Shown here in pieces: positions 7,446-17,263 of a stretch of 36,564 bases of DNA. The position numbers and the translations under genes are program-made. The DNA is taken from contig JAJRWH010000058.1 in the NCBI GenBank assembly GCA_024276935.1, forward strand, positions 1-36,564, read 5' to 3'. The stretch is from Deltaproteobacteria bacterium (GTDB lineage: Bacteria; Desulfobacterota; Desulfuromonadia; Desulfuromonadales; Geopsychrobacteraceae). The notes under the pieces are model-generated. The model was not told the DNA's origin and ran no database searches. It saw nothing but the letters and a program-made list of their open reading frames with translations. The first letter of the stretch is position 1. The number at the start of each line of letters is the position of its first letter.

Positions 7446-10400
7446 TCAGGACGCATCGGCAACTTTATTTTCCAAAGGATAATCATTCACCCTTACCGAT
7501 ACCAGTTTGGAGACTCCCGGTTCCTGCATGGTGATTCCGTGCATAATATCAACCGTTGCCATGGTGCGCTTACTGTGGGTGATGATAATGAACTGTGAGT
7601 TTTGGGACATCTCGGCCACCATCTCGGCAAAACGGTCAATATTGGCATCATCCAGCGGAGCATCAACCTCATCAAGCATACAGAACGGAGTTGGCTTGAT
7701 CAAAAACAGTGAAAAGATGATCGCCACCGCAGTCAGCGCTTTTTCGCCACCTGAGAGCAGATTGACGTTCTGCAGCTTCTTGCCCGGAGGTTGTACGATA
7801 ATATCAATGCCGGTTTCAAGCAGATCATTTTCATCAGTCAGGCGCAACTCGGCCTGACCACCACGAAACAGGCGCGGGAAAACCTGCTTGAATTTTTCAT
7901 TGACCTGATCAAAGGTTTCCTTGAAACGCCGCCGGGTCGTCCGATTGATCTTGCTGATCGCCTTTTGCAGATCGTCCAGAGACTGATGCAGGTCATCGCG
8001 CTGGGCAACCAGAAATTCGTAACGTTCTTCCAGTTCACGAAATTCATCAATTGCGGTCAGATTGACCTCGCCAAGCGCTGAAATCCGTTGCTGCAACTGG
8101 CGTAATTTCAGTTGCAGACGTTCAAGTTCTTCGGCATCCGCTTCAGCCACCTGATGTTCTTCGAGATCGACATCAAACTTTTCAGCAACCGTTTCACGGA
8201 TGTGGTGAATCTCGACAACCAGTTCCTTTTGTCGCAGCTGTTGTTGCCCGACTTCACGCCGCAACTGTTCAACTTCAGACCTGACCAGGCGAAGATTCTC
8301 TCGTTGTTCCTCTAAAACAGCCCGCTCGGCCTCAAATTGTTCGCGGGCCTGAGATATCTTCTGCTGACCGGCTTCACGACGGGCAATCAGCAGTTCCAAT
8401 TCAACCCGAAATTTCTCTTCACTTTTCCGCAGTTCAACAACCCGCTCTTCTCCGGCACGACACCGCTCGGCCAGTTGATCCAGACGCTGTTGATATTCGG
8501 AACGATTTGCCGCCAAACGCTGCCGAGCCAACTGTTCGCCCTCTCGTTGCTGACGACATTCAGCCAATCTCACTTTCAGAACTGTCAGCTGTTCGCGAAC
8601 CACTTCAACCCCTTCACGAATCTCGACCAGTTGTTCCTGAAGAACCAGATTATCTCGCTGCAACTGTTCTTGCCGTTCTTCAATCTCCTGACGTTTCCTG
8701 CCGATCTGAGCTTGTTCTTCCAGCAACTGTTGCCTGTCTTCTTCGTGCTGTTCATTCTCAAACTTCAAAAGTTCAAGGCGCTCACCTAAACGAACCTGCT
8801 CATGATGCAGCCGGTCAAAATCTTTTTGCAGTTCCAGCTTCTTCAACGCCTGTTGCTGCAACAAAAGATCAAGTTCATGCAGTGTTTCTTCCTGCTGCTC
8901 ACGCCTCTGCTGAAGCTGATGCACCTGCTGCTGCTGATCAACAAGCTGACGATCGAGGGTAACAACCTGTTTTTCCAAATCGCCCAATTCACGCTTTTTT
9001 CGTAACAGTCCGGCTCCGGCCATCGCCGTCGCCCCCCCGGACAGATCACCACGCCATCCCAGACAACGCCCGTCAGGATCAACCAGCAACGTCCCGGGAG
9101 GCAAAGGATTTTCCAGATGCATCATGACGTCATCAACCAGGTAGCACCCGGCCAGCAGGGCCCCGACTAGGGCAGCATGGCCTTCACCGGGGTTGACCAG
9201 TTCGATAAAATGACGTCCGCCAGGATAAGCGGCAGGAGGGGACAAGCCGACAGAACAGGCCAGCGCAGCCCGTGTTCCTGATTGCTTCAGACGATCAAGC
9301 AACTCTTCAGCCTGCGTCACACCGGTAACAGGTATGGCCTGAAGCCGTTCACCAAGGGCAATTTCGACCAGGGTTTCATGGGCCGGATCAGCGCACAACA
9401 GATCGGCAACCACCTGCCTGACAAGATTGGAGGGTTCGGCAAACAGGGTCTGAACCCCGTCACTGTAACCATCGAGATTATTTTCAAGTTCAGTCAGTGA
9501 TTCAAGCCGCGAACGAACCTTTTCAAACAATTGGCGTTTTTCCTGTAACTCTCCTTCAGCTGAAAGCTGTTCTCCCTTGAGTTGCAAAATCGTTTCTGCC
9601 AGATTTTCACGTTCCAACTGTTGGGTCGTCTGCAAGGCACCAAGTTCTTCACTTGCCCTTTCCAGAGCCGTCAGTTGCTGCTCCAACTCGGCCAACTCTT
9701 CTTGCAGGCCGACTGTTTCGCGGCGATTGCGCTCCTGGCGCTCATCCTCGGCGTGCAAACGCCGGACAATCTCTTCATGGCGGTTTCCAAGGCGCCCTAT
9801 TTCGGATAACAGGTCCATCTGTTCGCGCCGGGCCTGCTCAAGTCGCGCGACAAGTTCCTGCTCGGCAGTCAAACGTTGGCGAAGAGTCTCCTGCTCACTA
9901 TCAACAGCCTCGGCAGTTGACTCCAGTTCATCGCCCAGGCGTTTTTCGGTTTGCTCAAGCTCAACCGCATCGACATCCAGCTGAGCCAATCTTGCGGTTA
10001 ACTGCTCCTGTTCGACCTTCATCGTCTGCGCCTGCTCGTGCAGATTCACAACCTGACGACCACTTAACAAGATCTCGCCCTCGACACGTTGAATCTCGCC
10101 GCCCAGGGCGTAATCCTGTTCCTGCTGGTGCGCCAGATCATCTTCGACCTTGAGCAGTTGAAGCCTTCTTTCCTCTATCCGCAACTCTTCAGCAGCCAGG
10201 TGCGACTCACTGGCCCCCAATTTTTCACTACGAGTCCCCAGATCGGTTTCAAGTTGCCGCAACTCATCACTCAATCCACGAAAACGGTTACCAGCCATAC
10301 AGATTTCAATCCGTTTGGCCTCCCCGCGCAATTCACGATATTTTTCGGCTTGCTGCGCCTGTCGTTTGAGACTGCCGGTCTGCCGCCGAACCTCTGAAAT

Positions 10401-10991
10401 GATATCGCCCAGACGCACCAGATTCTGCCGGGTTGCATCCATTTTGCGTTGGGCCGTTTTTTTACGTGACTTATATTTTGTCACGCCTGCGGCTTCTTCT
10501 ATCAGTGCCCGGCGTTCTTCAGGACGAGCACTGACCAGCATTCCAACCTTACCCTGTTCGATAATCGAGTAGGCCCGTGCTCCGACACCGGTATCCATAA
10601 AGAGTTCAGTAATGTCGAGCAAACGACAGGGAGTTTTATTGATCAGGTATTCGCTGTCACCATTGCGGTAAAGCCGCCGGGTAACCATAATTTCGGCATA
10701 ATCACGATAAGCTTCGGGACAAAGCTTGGCACTGTTGTCGAAGATAATCGAAACTTCGGCCATGCCATGAGGTTTGCGCGACTCACTACCACCAAAAATG
10801 ATGTCTTCCATCGCCCGACCACGCAGATTGCGTGCATTTTGCTCACCCATCGCCCAGCGAATCGCGTCAACGATATTGCTCTTGCCACAGCCGTTCGGAC
10901 CGATAACCCCGGTAATTCGCTGCTGAAAGTCGAGCGACACCTTATCGACAAAAGATTTGAAGCCGAAAATATCGACCCGTTTGATCTTCAT
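7446..10991 (-). CDS. smc: Chromosome segregation protein SMC
   Basis: Core ATPase of the bacterial condensin. The 1181-residue protein has the full SMC layout: an N-terminal ABC half with Walker A GPNGCGKSN (about 32-40), a first coiled coil (about 170-500), a hinge (about 515-650, LVRQVVADLLCAD ... LVEIALGERLQAIPVTG), a second coiled coil (about 670-1010), and a C-terminal half with the signature LSGGEKALTA and Walker B FCMLDEVDAPLDD. No frameshift or missing motif is seen. No scpA or scpB is in the window. It is the first gene of the minus-strand block that runs to fau and tyrS, and it is divergent from the AsmA-like gene. Confidence 0.98.
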   Translation of the reverse strand: MKIKRVDIFGFKSFVDKVSLDFQQRITGVIGPNGCGKSNIVDAIRWAMGEQNARNLRGRAMEDIIFGGSESRKPHGMAEVSIIFDNSAKLCPEAYRDYAEIMVTRRLYRNGDSEYLINKTPCRLLDITELFMDTGVGARAYSIIEQGKVGMLVSARPEERRALIEEAAGVTKYKSRKKTAQRKMDATRQNLVRLGDIISEVRRQTGSLKRQAQQAEKYRELRGEAKRIEICMAGNRFRGLSDELRQLETDLGTRSEKLGASESHLAAEELRIEERRLQLLKVEDDLAHQQEQDYALGGEIQRVEGEILLSGRQVVNLHEQAQTMKVEQEQLTARLAQLDVDAVELEQTEKRLGDELESTAEAVDSEQETLRQRLTAEQELVARLEQARREQMDLLSEIGRLGNRHEEIVRRLHAEDERQERNRRETVGLQEELAELEQQLTALERASEELGALQTTQQLERENLAETILQLKGEQLSAEGELQEKRQLFEKVRSRLESLTELENNLDGYSDGVQTLFAEPSNLVRQVVADLLCADPAHETLVEIALGERLQAIPVTGVTQAEELLDRLKQSGTRAALACSVGLSPPAAYPGGRHFIELVNPGEGHAALVGALLAGCYLVDDVMMHLENPLPPGTLLVDPDGRCLGWRGDLSGGATAMAGAGLLRKKRELGDLEKQVVTLDRQLVDQQQQVHQLQQRREQQEETLHELDLLLQQQALKKLELQKDFDRLHHEQVRLGERLELLKFENEQHEEDRQQLLEEQAQIGRKRQEIEERQEQLQRDNLVLQEQLVEIREGVEVVREQLTVLKVRLAECRQQREGEQLARQRLAANRSEYQQRLDQLAERCRAGEERVVELRKSEEKFRVELELLIARREAGQQKISQAREQFEAERAVLEEQRENLRLVRSEVEQLRREVGQQQLRQKELVVEIHHIRETVAEKFDVDLEEHQVAEADAEELERLQLKLRQLQQRISALGEVNLTAIDEFRELEERYEFLVAQRDDLHQSLDDLQKAISKINRTTRRRFKETFDQVNEKFKQVFPRLFRGGQAELRLTDENDLLETGIDIIVQPPGKKLQNVNLLSGGEKALTAVAIIFSLFLIKPTPFCMLDEVDAPLDDANIDRFAEMVAEMSQNSQFIIITHSKRTMATVDIMHGITMQEPGVSKLVSVRVNDYPLENKVADAS

Positions 10992-11295
10992 TCAGAAAAA
11001 CTCACTCTTCAGGTGAACAGAAAAGGCATCGCCCGCAACCCGCCTGTCGGGCCGCCGCAGAAGGCGGCTCATGTTATCAGCAGGTATCGCTTGTGTAAAG
11101 AATCTATCCGCACCGCCGTGAGACGAAAGCGCTTTGGCGCTACAATGCTTGTCGCGCCCTGAAATAACCGTTATGATTTGCTTTTTGACATGACGCCAGT
11201 AGAAGAGACTACAATCAGTCAAGAGTCGTCGAAGCGCCTTGAAAACCACTTGTCTCTCTTTGACTGACAACAAACCCGTTTTTTTGGATTACTGA
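10992..11295. promoter_or_regulatory. Divergent intergenic region between smc and asmA-like gene, with candidate + strand promoter
   Basis: About 300 bases with no credible gene. On the plus strand TTGACA (11185-11190) and TACAAT (11210-11215) could drive the AsmA-like gene, although the 19-base spacer is long. Short hairpins are visible (GCCGCC/GGCGGC near 11050-11068 and AGCGC/GCGCT near 11130-11142). No convincing smc promoter was identified by eye. Confidence 0.35.
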
Positions 11296-14200
11296 ATGAC
11301 CAGACGTCCCCGCCATCGCCGAAGCCCCCTGATCAGCATCCTGATTTTTGCTGTTGGTCTGGTGTTGAGTCTGGCCCTGATCGCCCTTTTGCAACTTGAT
11401 ATCGGCGCATACAAACAGCAACTGGCAAGTCACCTGGAGCGCGCCCTGAACACCAGCGTCACGCTCGGCGATGCAGAACTCAGTTTTCACAATGGTATTG
11501 CGCTTGATATTCGCAATCTGCAAATAGGTGACAGCGATAATTTCCGGTTGCATATCCCACAATTCACCGCAATTCTTGACCCTTACGGTCTACTACGCGG
11601 CGAAATCATCATCCAGCAGGTCCTGCTTGACTATCCAAGCCTTAAGCTCGGGCTCCCTGTTCAGCTGGCTCAGTCTACCCTCAGCCTTGATCGTCTGGGG
11701 CTTAAAACTTTGCAGATCCGGCAAGGCAGCCTGACAATCACTTACCCGGAAACCGATGCGAAACCACTGCGAATCGAGAACTTCAATCTGGTTCTGCATG
11801 GCCTCGGCAAGGGCCTTGTGACTCAGCTCGCTACGACGGCAACCCTGTTTCAGGACAATCAGAACGCCAAATTTAATGCCTTTTTTGAGTTAACCCGTCA
11901 GCATCAGGGACAACCCTGGCGGCAGGGACAATTACGTGGCGACCTCTCCCTCAACAACCTGAAACGCCAGTTTCTGCAAAAATGGATGACGGACAAACTG
12001 CCAAAACGCTTTGATCTCACCGTAAAAGCCAAGGGTGTGCCTGCCCAGAAGGTTCTGCTTGACGCCTCCCTTAGCAACAAACAAAACGGCAAGCCTGTTA
12101 TCAGTCTGACTTCAGACTGGAAATCAAGTAAAGCTGTCGACAGCTTTCGCAATCTGAAATTAGGTCTGGTCGGTGTTCCCCTGACGGGCAACCTGCAACT
12201 TGACCACCGGGGTAAGGCCCCTCGATTAAGCGGAAAAATCGCCCTGACAAAAACACGTCTTAAAACCTTGTTGATCGGGGCCAGTCCTCCCTTGACCGAT
12301 CTTTCGGGCCAAATAGAAAAACTGGATATTTCCTTCAATGGCCCCCTGCATTCAACGGCAGAAAACCCGTTTTCACCATTGCAATCCGCCTACCTTAAAG
12401 TGACAGATATGGCTTATCCCCTGGGATCGAGCCGTCTCTCCGCGACGTCTATGGTCCTTGAGATGCGTAACGCACGCCTTAGCCTGCAAGATGGCCGGGG
12501 AACCTTTGCGCAAGTTCCTTTTCAATTTGATGGTACCTCAGGCCTGCTCAATCTCAGCCAACCTGAGCTGTCATTCAATCTACGCAGTAACGTTGACCTG
12601 AACAGGTTGCAACAAGGACTGGCATTAAAACCTCTCAAAAAACAAAAATTCGCCGGCGAGATCCCCCTGAGTCTGCACCTTTCCGGGTCACCAGACCAAC
12701 TGACGGTAAACCTGCAAGCAGATCTGACAAATTCAGCCCTTGGTCTGGGAATCCTGCTGGACAAGAAAAAGAAGATTCCGCTGTCGCTGCAGCTTTCGGG
12801 GCTGGTAAAACCAGATTATTTTCAACTCGATCAGGCCAGCCTCACTGGCAACACTCAGCTGCTGCAAGTCAGGGGAGATCTGCGCCGCAAAGAGAATGTC
12901 TGGTCAGGGACCCTGGACCTGGCCCCTTTTTCTCTGGCAGACCTGCAAAGCCTTTCTCCCCTGTTTACTCATCTCAAACTCAAGGGCAGAGTCAGCGGGC
13001 AGATGCAATTTGAGGGCACGAACAATTTAACCGGGAAAATTGATCTACAGGAAGGCGAAGTACATTTAACCCGGGTTCTGAGTGATCTCAAAAAGACGAC
13101 AGGAACCGTCAATTTTGATCAGCATGGATTCAGGTTCAGCAAGATACGAACGCTTCTGGGGGAATCACCGTTACAGGTCGATGGCAACCTGGCTCACTGG
13201 CAAAAACCCCAGCTCAAGCTGCACGTCACCGCACAGTCGGTCCAGGCTCGGGACCTGATCTTCACCAACCGGCAGATGCAATTACAGGATCTGGATGGAA
13301 CTCTCAGAATCGACAAATCGGGGATCATTTTTGATCGAATCCGGCTGAAGGTAGAAAACAAAACAACAGCACTGGTCACGGGTCAAATGCACGGTTATCA
13401 CTCCCCGCATATTGTCCTTGAAGCCAGCTCTGAGGATGCTGACATTCTCGATATGATCCGTCTGTTCAGTGGCCCACACCGGACCGCATCTGTCCCGGCA
13501 TCCCGCAACAAGCCAACTCTTGAGCTCAAGGTTCAGGTCAAACAAGGTCGTCTGGGGAGTTTCTATTTTGAAAATGCACAGGGAACTATCAATGACCGCG
13601 ACAGCGTCTTCACCCTGTCCCCTCTCACACTCAATCTGGGAAGCGGACGCGTCACCGGACGGGTCGAGTTCGACCGCTCACGCAATCATCTGTTGAAAAT
13701 ATCCGGATATGCTCAAAACTGTGACGCCGACAGAGTCTACGAGATGCTGTTTGAAAAAAGCGGTATTTTCCGCGGAACCTTGAGTGGCGATTTTTATCTG
13801 GAAGGAGAAGAGATAGGTGAACGATTCTGGAAAACGTCGCATGGTGGCGGCCATCTGGTCATCCGCAAAGGAGCGATGCGTGAGCTAAAAGGCTTTGCCC
13901 GAATCTTCAGCTTGCTCAATGTCTCCCAGCTATTCAAGTTTCGTCTGCCCGACATGGACAAAGAAGGATTGCCGTTCTCGCGCCTCGAAACCAGCGCCCG
14001 AATGACCAAAGGCATCCTTACGATCAATGACTTTCACATTACCAGTCCGGCTATCAATATCTCGGCTGTCGGTCAGATCGACACCCTGCAAAATACGATC
14101 GACAGCACGGTGGGAATAAAACCCCTGCGCACTGTCGACATTATCCTCAGCCGGGTACCTCTTTTTGGTTGGGTTCTTACCGGCAAGGAAAAAGCTCTGA

Positions 14201-14409
14201 TTACGGCCCTGTTTACCCTGAAGGGACCGGTTGACAACCCCAAGGTCGAGGCCGCGCCCGCATCATCTGTCGCCAAAACGGCACTTGGCATTATCGGCCG
14301 AGCGTTAAGTCTGCCTTATCGAATTCTTCGGAAAACCGGAGAGTTTCTGACCACTCCCCCCCGGCCAGGGCAAAAAGCCCCACCCTTGGAAGATAACCAC
14401 GAGAATTGA
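11296..14409 (+). CDS. AsmA-like (DUF3971/YhdP-type) envelope protein
   Basis: A 1037-residue protein with one N-terminal membrane anchor (about 11-32, SILIFAVGLVLSLALIALL) followed by a very long periplasmic part rich in beta strands. The first domain (about 35-110, ALNTSVTLGDAELSFHNGIAL) and the C-terminal part (about 830-1010, GGGHLVIRKGAMRELKGFAR ... AINISAVGQIDTLQNTID) resemble AsmA and AsmA_2 repeats. Members of this superfamily (TamB, YhdP, AsmA) form bridge-like structures that move phospholipids between the inner and outer membranes. Family membership is read from motifs; the exact branch is uncertain. It is transcribed divergently from smc and converges on ubiE with only six bases between the stop codons. 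Confidence 0.82.
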   Translation: MTRRPRHRRSPLISILIFAVGLVLSLALIALLQLDIGAYKQQLASHLERALNTSVTLGDAELSFHNGIALDIRNLQIGDSDNFRLHIPQFTAILDPYGLLRGEIIIQQVLLDYPSLKLGLPVQLAQSTLSLDRLGLKTLQIRQGSLTITYPETDAKPLRIENFNLVLHGLGKGLVTQLATTATLFQDNQNAKFNAFFELTRQHQGQPWRQGQLRGDLSLNNLKRQFLQKWMTDKLPKRFDLTVKAKGVPAQKVLLDASLSNKQNGKPVISLTSDWKSSKAVDSFRNLKLGLVGVPLTGNLQLDHRGKAPRLSGKIALTKTRLKTLLIGASPPLTDLSGQIEKLDISFNGPLHSTAENPFSPLQSAYLKVTDMAYPLGSSRLSATSMVLEMRNARLSLQDGRGTFAQVPFQFDGTSGLLNLSQPELSFNLRSNVDLNRLQQGLALKPLKKQKFAGEIPLSLHLSGSPDQLTVNLQADLTNSALGLGILLDKKKKIPLSLQLSGLVKPDYFQLDQASLTGNTQLLQVRGDLRRKENVWSGTLDLAPFSLADLQSLSPLFTHLKLKGRVSGQMQFEGTNNLTGKIDLQEGEVHLTRVLSDLKKTTGTVNFDQHGFRFSKIRTLLGESPLQVDGNLAHWQKPQLKLHVTAQSVQARDLIFTNRQMQLQDLDGTLRIDKSGIIFDRIRLKVENKTTALVTGQMHGYHSPHIVLEASSEDADILDMIRLFSGPHRTASVPASRNKPTLELKVQVKQGRLGSFYFENAQGTINDRDSVFTLSPLTLNLGSGRVTGRVEFDRSRNHLLKISGYAQNCDADRVYEMLFEKSGIFRGTLSGDFYLEGEEIGERFWKTSHGGGHLVIRKGAMRELKGFARIFSLLNVSQLFKFRLPDMDKEGLPFSRLETSARMTKGILTINDFHITSPAINISAVGQIDTLQNTIDSTVGIKPLRTVDIILSRVPLFGWVLTGKEKALITALFTLKGPVDNPKVEAAPASSVAKTALGIIGRALSLPYRILRKTGEFLTTPPRPGQKAPPLEDNHEN

Positions 14410-14415
14410 ATTATT

Positions 14416-15126
14416 TCAGGCCTTATCTCCGACATAAACTGTCGAAATTCCAAAGGTCAGGTCGGTGAAATCAACGGATGCAAACCCGGCCTCGGTCATC
14501 ATCGTGCAGAAGGTTTCCTGAGCCGGAAACTCCAACACTGAATCAGGCAGGTACTGATAGGCGCTACGCTGTGAAAAAAGTCCGCCAATCGCCGGAAGAA
14601 CCCGGCAAAAATAAAAATGATAGAGGCTGCGAAACAAGCGGCTCCGCGGATTGGAAAACTCCAGAATAACCGCACGCCCGCCAGGCTTGAGAACCCGTAC
14701 CATTTCGCGTAACCCCTGTTCGCGATCAACGACATTACGAATCCCGAAGGCAATGGTAACAGCATCGAAACTGGCATCAGGATGGGGGATCTCTTCGCAG
14801 GGCGCATTGACCAGCATGATCCGTCGACCCAGCGCTGACTGATCCAGCTTTTTCTGGCCATGAACCAACATTCCCTGGGTGAAATCTTCGCCAACAATCA
14901 AAACCGATGAGTCTGTACGGGCGGCAATTTCCAGGGCCACATCACAGGTCCCCGTGGCAATATCAAGGACACGCCCTTCCGCAGGCACCTCAAGTTTTCC
15001 TACTGCAAAACGTCGCCAGCGGCGATCAATGCCCAGAGAAAGCAGACGATTGAGAAGATCATAACGAGGTGCTATGGTATCAAACATCTTACGGACACCA
15101 CGCCCTCTGTCGGAAAGTTCAAACAT
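14416..15126 (-). CDS. ubiE: Demethylmenaquinone/ubiquinone methyltransferase
   Basis: SAM-dependent C-methyltransferase of quinone biosynthesis; in this kind of organism it most likely acts as MenG, making menaquinone from demethylmenaquinone. The 236 residues carry the UbiE signature near the N terminus (VRKMFDTIAPRYDLLNRLLS), the SAM motif VLDIATGTCDVAL, NAPCEEIPHPDASFDAVTIAFGIRNV, and the C-terminal RVLKPGGRAVILEFSNP segment. Length is normal. Its stop nearly abuts that of the AsmA-like gene, and its start lies seven bases from the divergent Nudix reading frame, so its promoter must lie inside or beyond the Nudix 5' end. Confidence 0.95.
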   Translation of the reverse strand: MFELSDRGRGVRKMFDTIAPRYDLLNRLLSLGIDRRWRRFAVGKLEVPAEGRVLDIATGTCDVALEIAARTDSSVLIVGEDFTQGMLVHGQKKLDQSALGRRIMLVNAPCEEIPHPDASFDAVTIAFGIRNVVDREQGLREMVRVLKPGGRAVILEFSNPRSRLFRSLYHFYFCRVLPAIGGLFSQRSAYQYLPDSVLEFPAQETFCTMMTEAGFASVDFTDLTFGISTVYVGDKA

Positions 15127-15132
15127 AAAATC

Positions 15133-15620
15133 ATGTCTCCTGATAAACCAATAGAAGCGGCCTGTTTTCTACCACAAGCCACCGCTACAGGCCACAAAAA
15201 GATCATAAAATCCACCACCAACCAAAACAAGCCCCCCTTGCTGGTTACTGCGGCAGTCATCATTGAAGATGACAGGGTTCTGATAACGCGCCGCCCGGAC
15301 CACAAGCCTCAGGGAGGATTATGGGAATTCCCCGGTGGCAAGATCAATCCCGGAGAATCACCCGTAGATGCCCTGAAAAGGGAAATTCGCGAAGAACTCG
15401 CCTGGATATTCAGGTCGGAGCAATCATGGATGTCCTGTTCCACCAGTATGCCTGGGGACCGGTTTTATTATTGGCCTACAGCTGCCAACGTGAAGGCGGG
15501 ACACCACGCAACATTGAGGTCAGTGAACACCGCTGGGTTCCCCTGGCGGACCTTGCCAATTACAAACTGCTGGCTGCTGACCAGCCCCTGGTCGACAAGC
15601 TCTGCCAACAGGGCCGGTAA
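15133..15620 (+). pseudogene. Nudix hydrolase (MutT/8-oxo-dGTP type), disrupted by a one-base frameshift
   Basis: Frame 1 from 15133 carries LLVTAAVIIEDDRVLITRR and most of the Nudix box (GGKINPGE ... REIREEL). It then runs into non-family sequence. The family sequence resumes in another frame as LDIQVGAIMDVLFHQYAWGP and continues to a TAA at 15620. The break is at about 15396-15402, where one inserted base would restore REIREELGLDIQVG, including the conserved Gly of GX5EX7REUXEEXGU. MutT-type enzymes clean oxidised nucleotides from the pool. The true start is uncertain: the ATG at 15133 is early and TTG near 15238 may be nearer the real N terminus. It could be a genuine pseudogene, a sequencing error or, less likely, programmed frameshifting. 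Confidence 0.8.
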
Positions 15621-16067
15621 TTCCCATACGGACAACTGCAGGGCAACAGCATACAAACAGAGAGCCAAAACGAACCGGTCCAATGAATTCCGCAAACTAT
15701 ATTTCACACAGAGAATTTCTGTTTTATGTATTATTAGATAAATTCAATTGATACCCAATTCATCCTAATTTTGTTCCAATAAATCACCTGGTCCTACCTG
15801 AAAGCCCTATAACCTTTTTAAATTTTGCCCCTGCTGCAACCTGTCAAAGCCAGGTTCACACCCCGAAAAACTCACCGGCAATCAAGACAAAAAGACCTTC
15901 ACGCTCTCCTAACCTCCTGATTTAACAGGGAGCGTCAGCCACGTGGTAATCCGAACAATATTTTGTTGACAAAAATAAAACGCTGTATTAGTTTCTAGCG
16001 GAGACAACATCGTGAACACCTGTTCTAAATATGTCGACAAAACTGACCTGTGACAAGGAGCTGCCGG
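15621..16067. promoter_or_regulatory. AT-rich intergenic region with candidate iclR promoter
   Basis: About 450 bases without a convincing gene, notably AT-rich near 15700-15800. A perfect -35 TTGACA (15966-15971) lies about 100 bases before the iclR start, with a poor -10 (TAGTTT at 15989-15994, 17-base spacer). A small hairpin (AACCTG/CAGGTT, 15838-15856) and a spaced ACGCTC/GAGCGT pair (around 15900-15936) are visible. The latter could be an operator, but this is speculative. Confidence 0.3.
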
Positions 16068-16838
16068 TTGCCACCCCGCCAGAAAGAGTCATATTCGATC
16101 CAATCGGTTGACAACGCTCTGGATGTACTTGAGGCGCTCTGCGAAGAAGAGGATGAGGTTCGCATCTCGCAACTCAGTCAGCGGCTCGGCATGAACAAAA
16201 CCAGCATTTTTCGATTGCTGGCAACCTTTGAGAATCGCGGTTACGTCGAAAAAGAGCAGAAGTCCGGTAAATATCGACTCGGCCTGTCAGCCTATGAAAT
16301 GGGACAGAAGTTTCTCTCACGCATGGGCTTGTTGCGCAAGGCCAAACCGGTCATCGAACGGCTGGCCAGAGAATGCAACGAAGCTCTCTACCTGGCGGTC
16401 CCTCGGGGCAATGAAATCCTGATGCTTGATATGGTTGATACGCTGCAACAGGTCAAGATCATCCCGCTGGTCGGCAATCGTTATCCGATCACCGGGCCAT
16501 CAGCCGGCCGCGTCATCCTGGCCAATAGTGCATTACACTTTGGCAACTGCAACCTCGAAGGCCTCCAGGGACTCGAGGTTGAATTGTCGCAGATCCGGAA
16601 AGTCGGCGGCAGCGTTGACTGCGGCGTTTTCGGTGACGGAATTGTCTCACTTGCAACACCACTCATGGATGCGCAGGGAAACATACCGGGAAGCTTGTGC
16701 ATGATCGGTCCCGAGTTTCGTTTGACAAGCGAGAAAATAAACAACGTCCTGTTGCCGCGATTGATCGAGACCGGGATTGTTATATCGTCAAAACTTGGTT
16801 ATGTCGGACATTTCATAACCAAAGATGCCTACAAATAA
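16068..16838 (+). CDS. IclR-family transcriptional regulator
   Basis: About 256 residues with an N-terminal winged helix-turn-helix (about 9-70: SIQSVDNALDVLEAL, RISQLSQRLGMNKTSIFRLLATFE, GKYRLGLSAYEMG) and the C-terminal IclR effector domain (about 85-250: ALYLAVPRGNEILMLDMVD, PITGPSAGRVILA, CGVFGDGIVSLATPL). I start at TTG 16068, seven bases after AAGGAG; a GTG at 16050 lies upstream of that ribosome site. IclR proteins sense small carboxylates or aromatics and commonly control neighbouring uptake genes. Position 155 bases upstream of a symporter array makes it the likely regulator of that array; this is inference from context. Confidence 0.92.
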   Translation: MPPRQKESYSIQSVDNALDVLEALCEEEDEVRISQLSQRLGMNKTSIFRLLATFENRGYVEKEQKSGKYRLGLSAYEMGQKFLSRMGLLRKAKPVIERLARECNEALYLAVPRGNEILMLDMVDTLQQVKIIPLVGNRYPITGPSAGRVILANSALHFGNCNLEGLQGLEVELSQIRKVGGSVDCGVFGDGIVSLATPLMDAQGNIPGSLCMIGPEFRLTSEKINNVLLPRLIETGIVISSKLGYVGHFITKDAYK

Positions 16839-16993
16839 AAGCGAAATTCGACGTATGATTTTTTTTGCGAAAGGAGGCAGCAAGTTCCATTGACTGACCA
16901 CTGGACCGGCGTAATGACTGGTCCGAACTATTCTAGTATGGGTTTGTACACTCGTAAATTTTTCCTAAAACGAGAAGAGAGAGAGGAGGCTTT

Positions 16994-17248
16994 ATGCAAC
17001 ACGATAGCGAAGGATATTGGAAAGCGACTCTGGGTCTGATCAGAAACATCCTGATCGTCTGGTTCGTCGTGTCTTATGGCTTCGGCATTCTGCTGGCGCC
17101 AGCGCTCAACAACATCCACATTGGTGGATATCCGCTGGGTTTCTGGTTTTCCCAACAGGGTTCAATGTATATTTTCGTGGCGCTCATCTTTATCTACGCC
17201 AAACTGATGGGTAACATCGATAAAAAATTCGACGTTCACGAAGATTAA
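16994..17248 (+). CDS. DUF4212 small symporter subunit (module A)
   Basis: An 84-residue protein with two transmembrane helices (about 18-37 and 55-74) and the DUF4212 pattern YWKATLGLIRNILIVWFVVS then GYPLGFWFSQQGSMYIFV. This family is the small membrane partner encoded directly before VC_2705-type sodium:solute symporters. GGAGG lies just upstream of the ATG (16985-16989). The gene ends 15 bases before the large symporter gene, so they are surely cotranscribed. Confidence 0.93.
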   Translation: MQHDSEGYWKATLGLIRNILIVWFVVSYGFGILLAPALNNIHIGGYPLGFWFSQQGSMYIFVALIFIYAKLMGNIDKKFDVHED

Positions 17249-17263
17249 GGGAGGAATACTGAC

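Noticed and set aside
10992-11273. Minus-strand 93-codon frame directly upstream of smc
   Set aside because: No domain, no ribosome site seen, and it spans hairpin-rich intergenic DNA with a candidate promoter on the other strand.
12522-12764. Minus-strand frames inside the AsmA-like gene
   Set aside because: Shadows of a continuous 1037-codon plus-strand gene with a membrane anchor and AsmA features.
16903-16924. GGACC/GGTCC inverted repeat upstream of the DUF4212 gene as an IclR operator
   Set aside because: Only five-base arms with a 12-base gap; too weak to call without footprint or comparative data.
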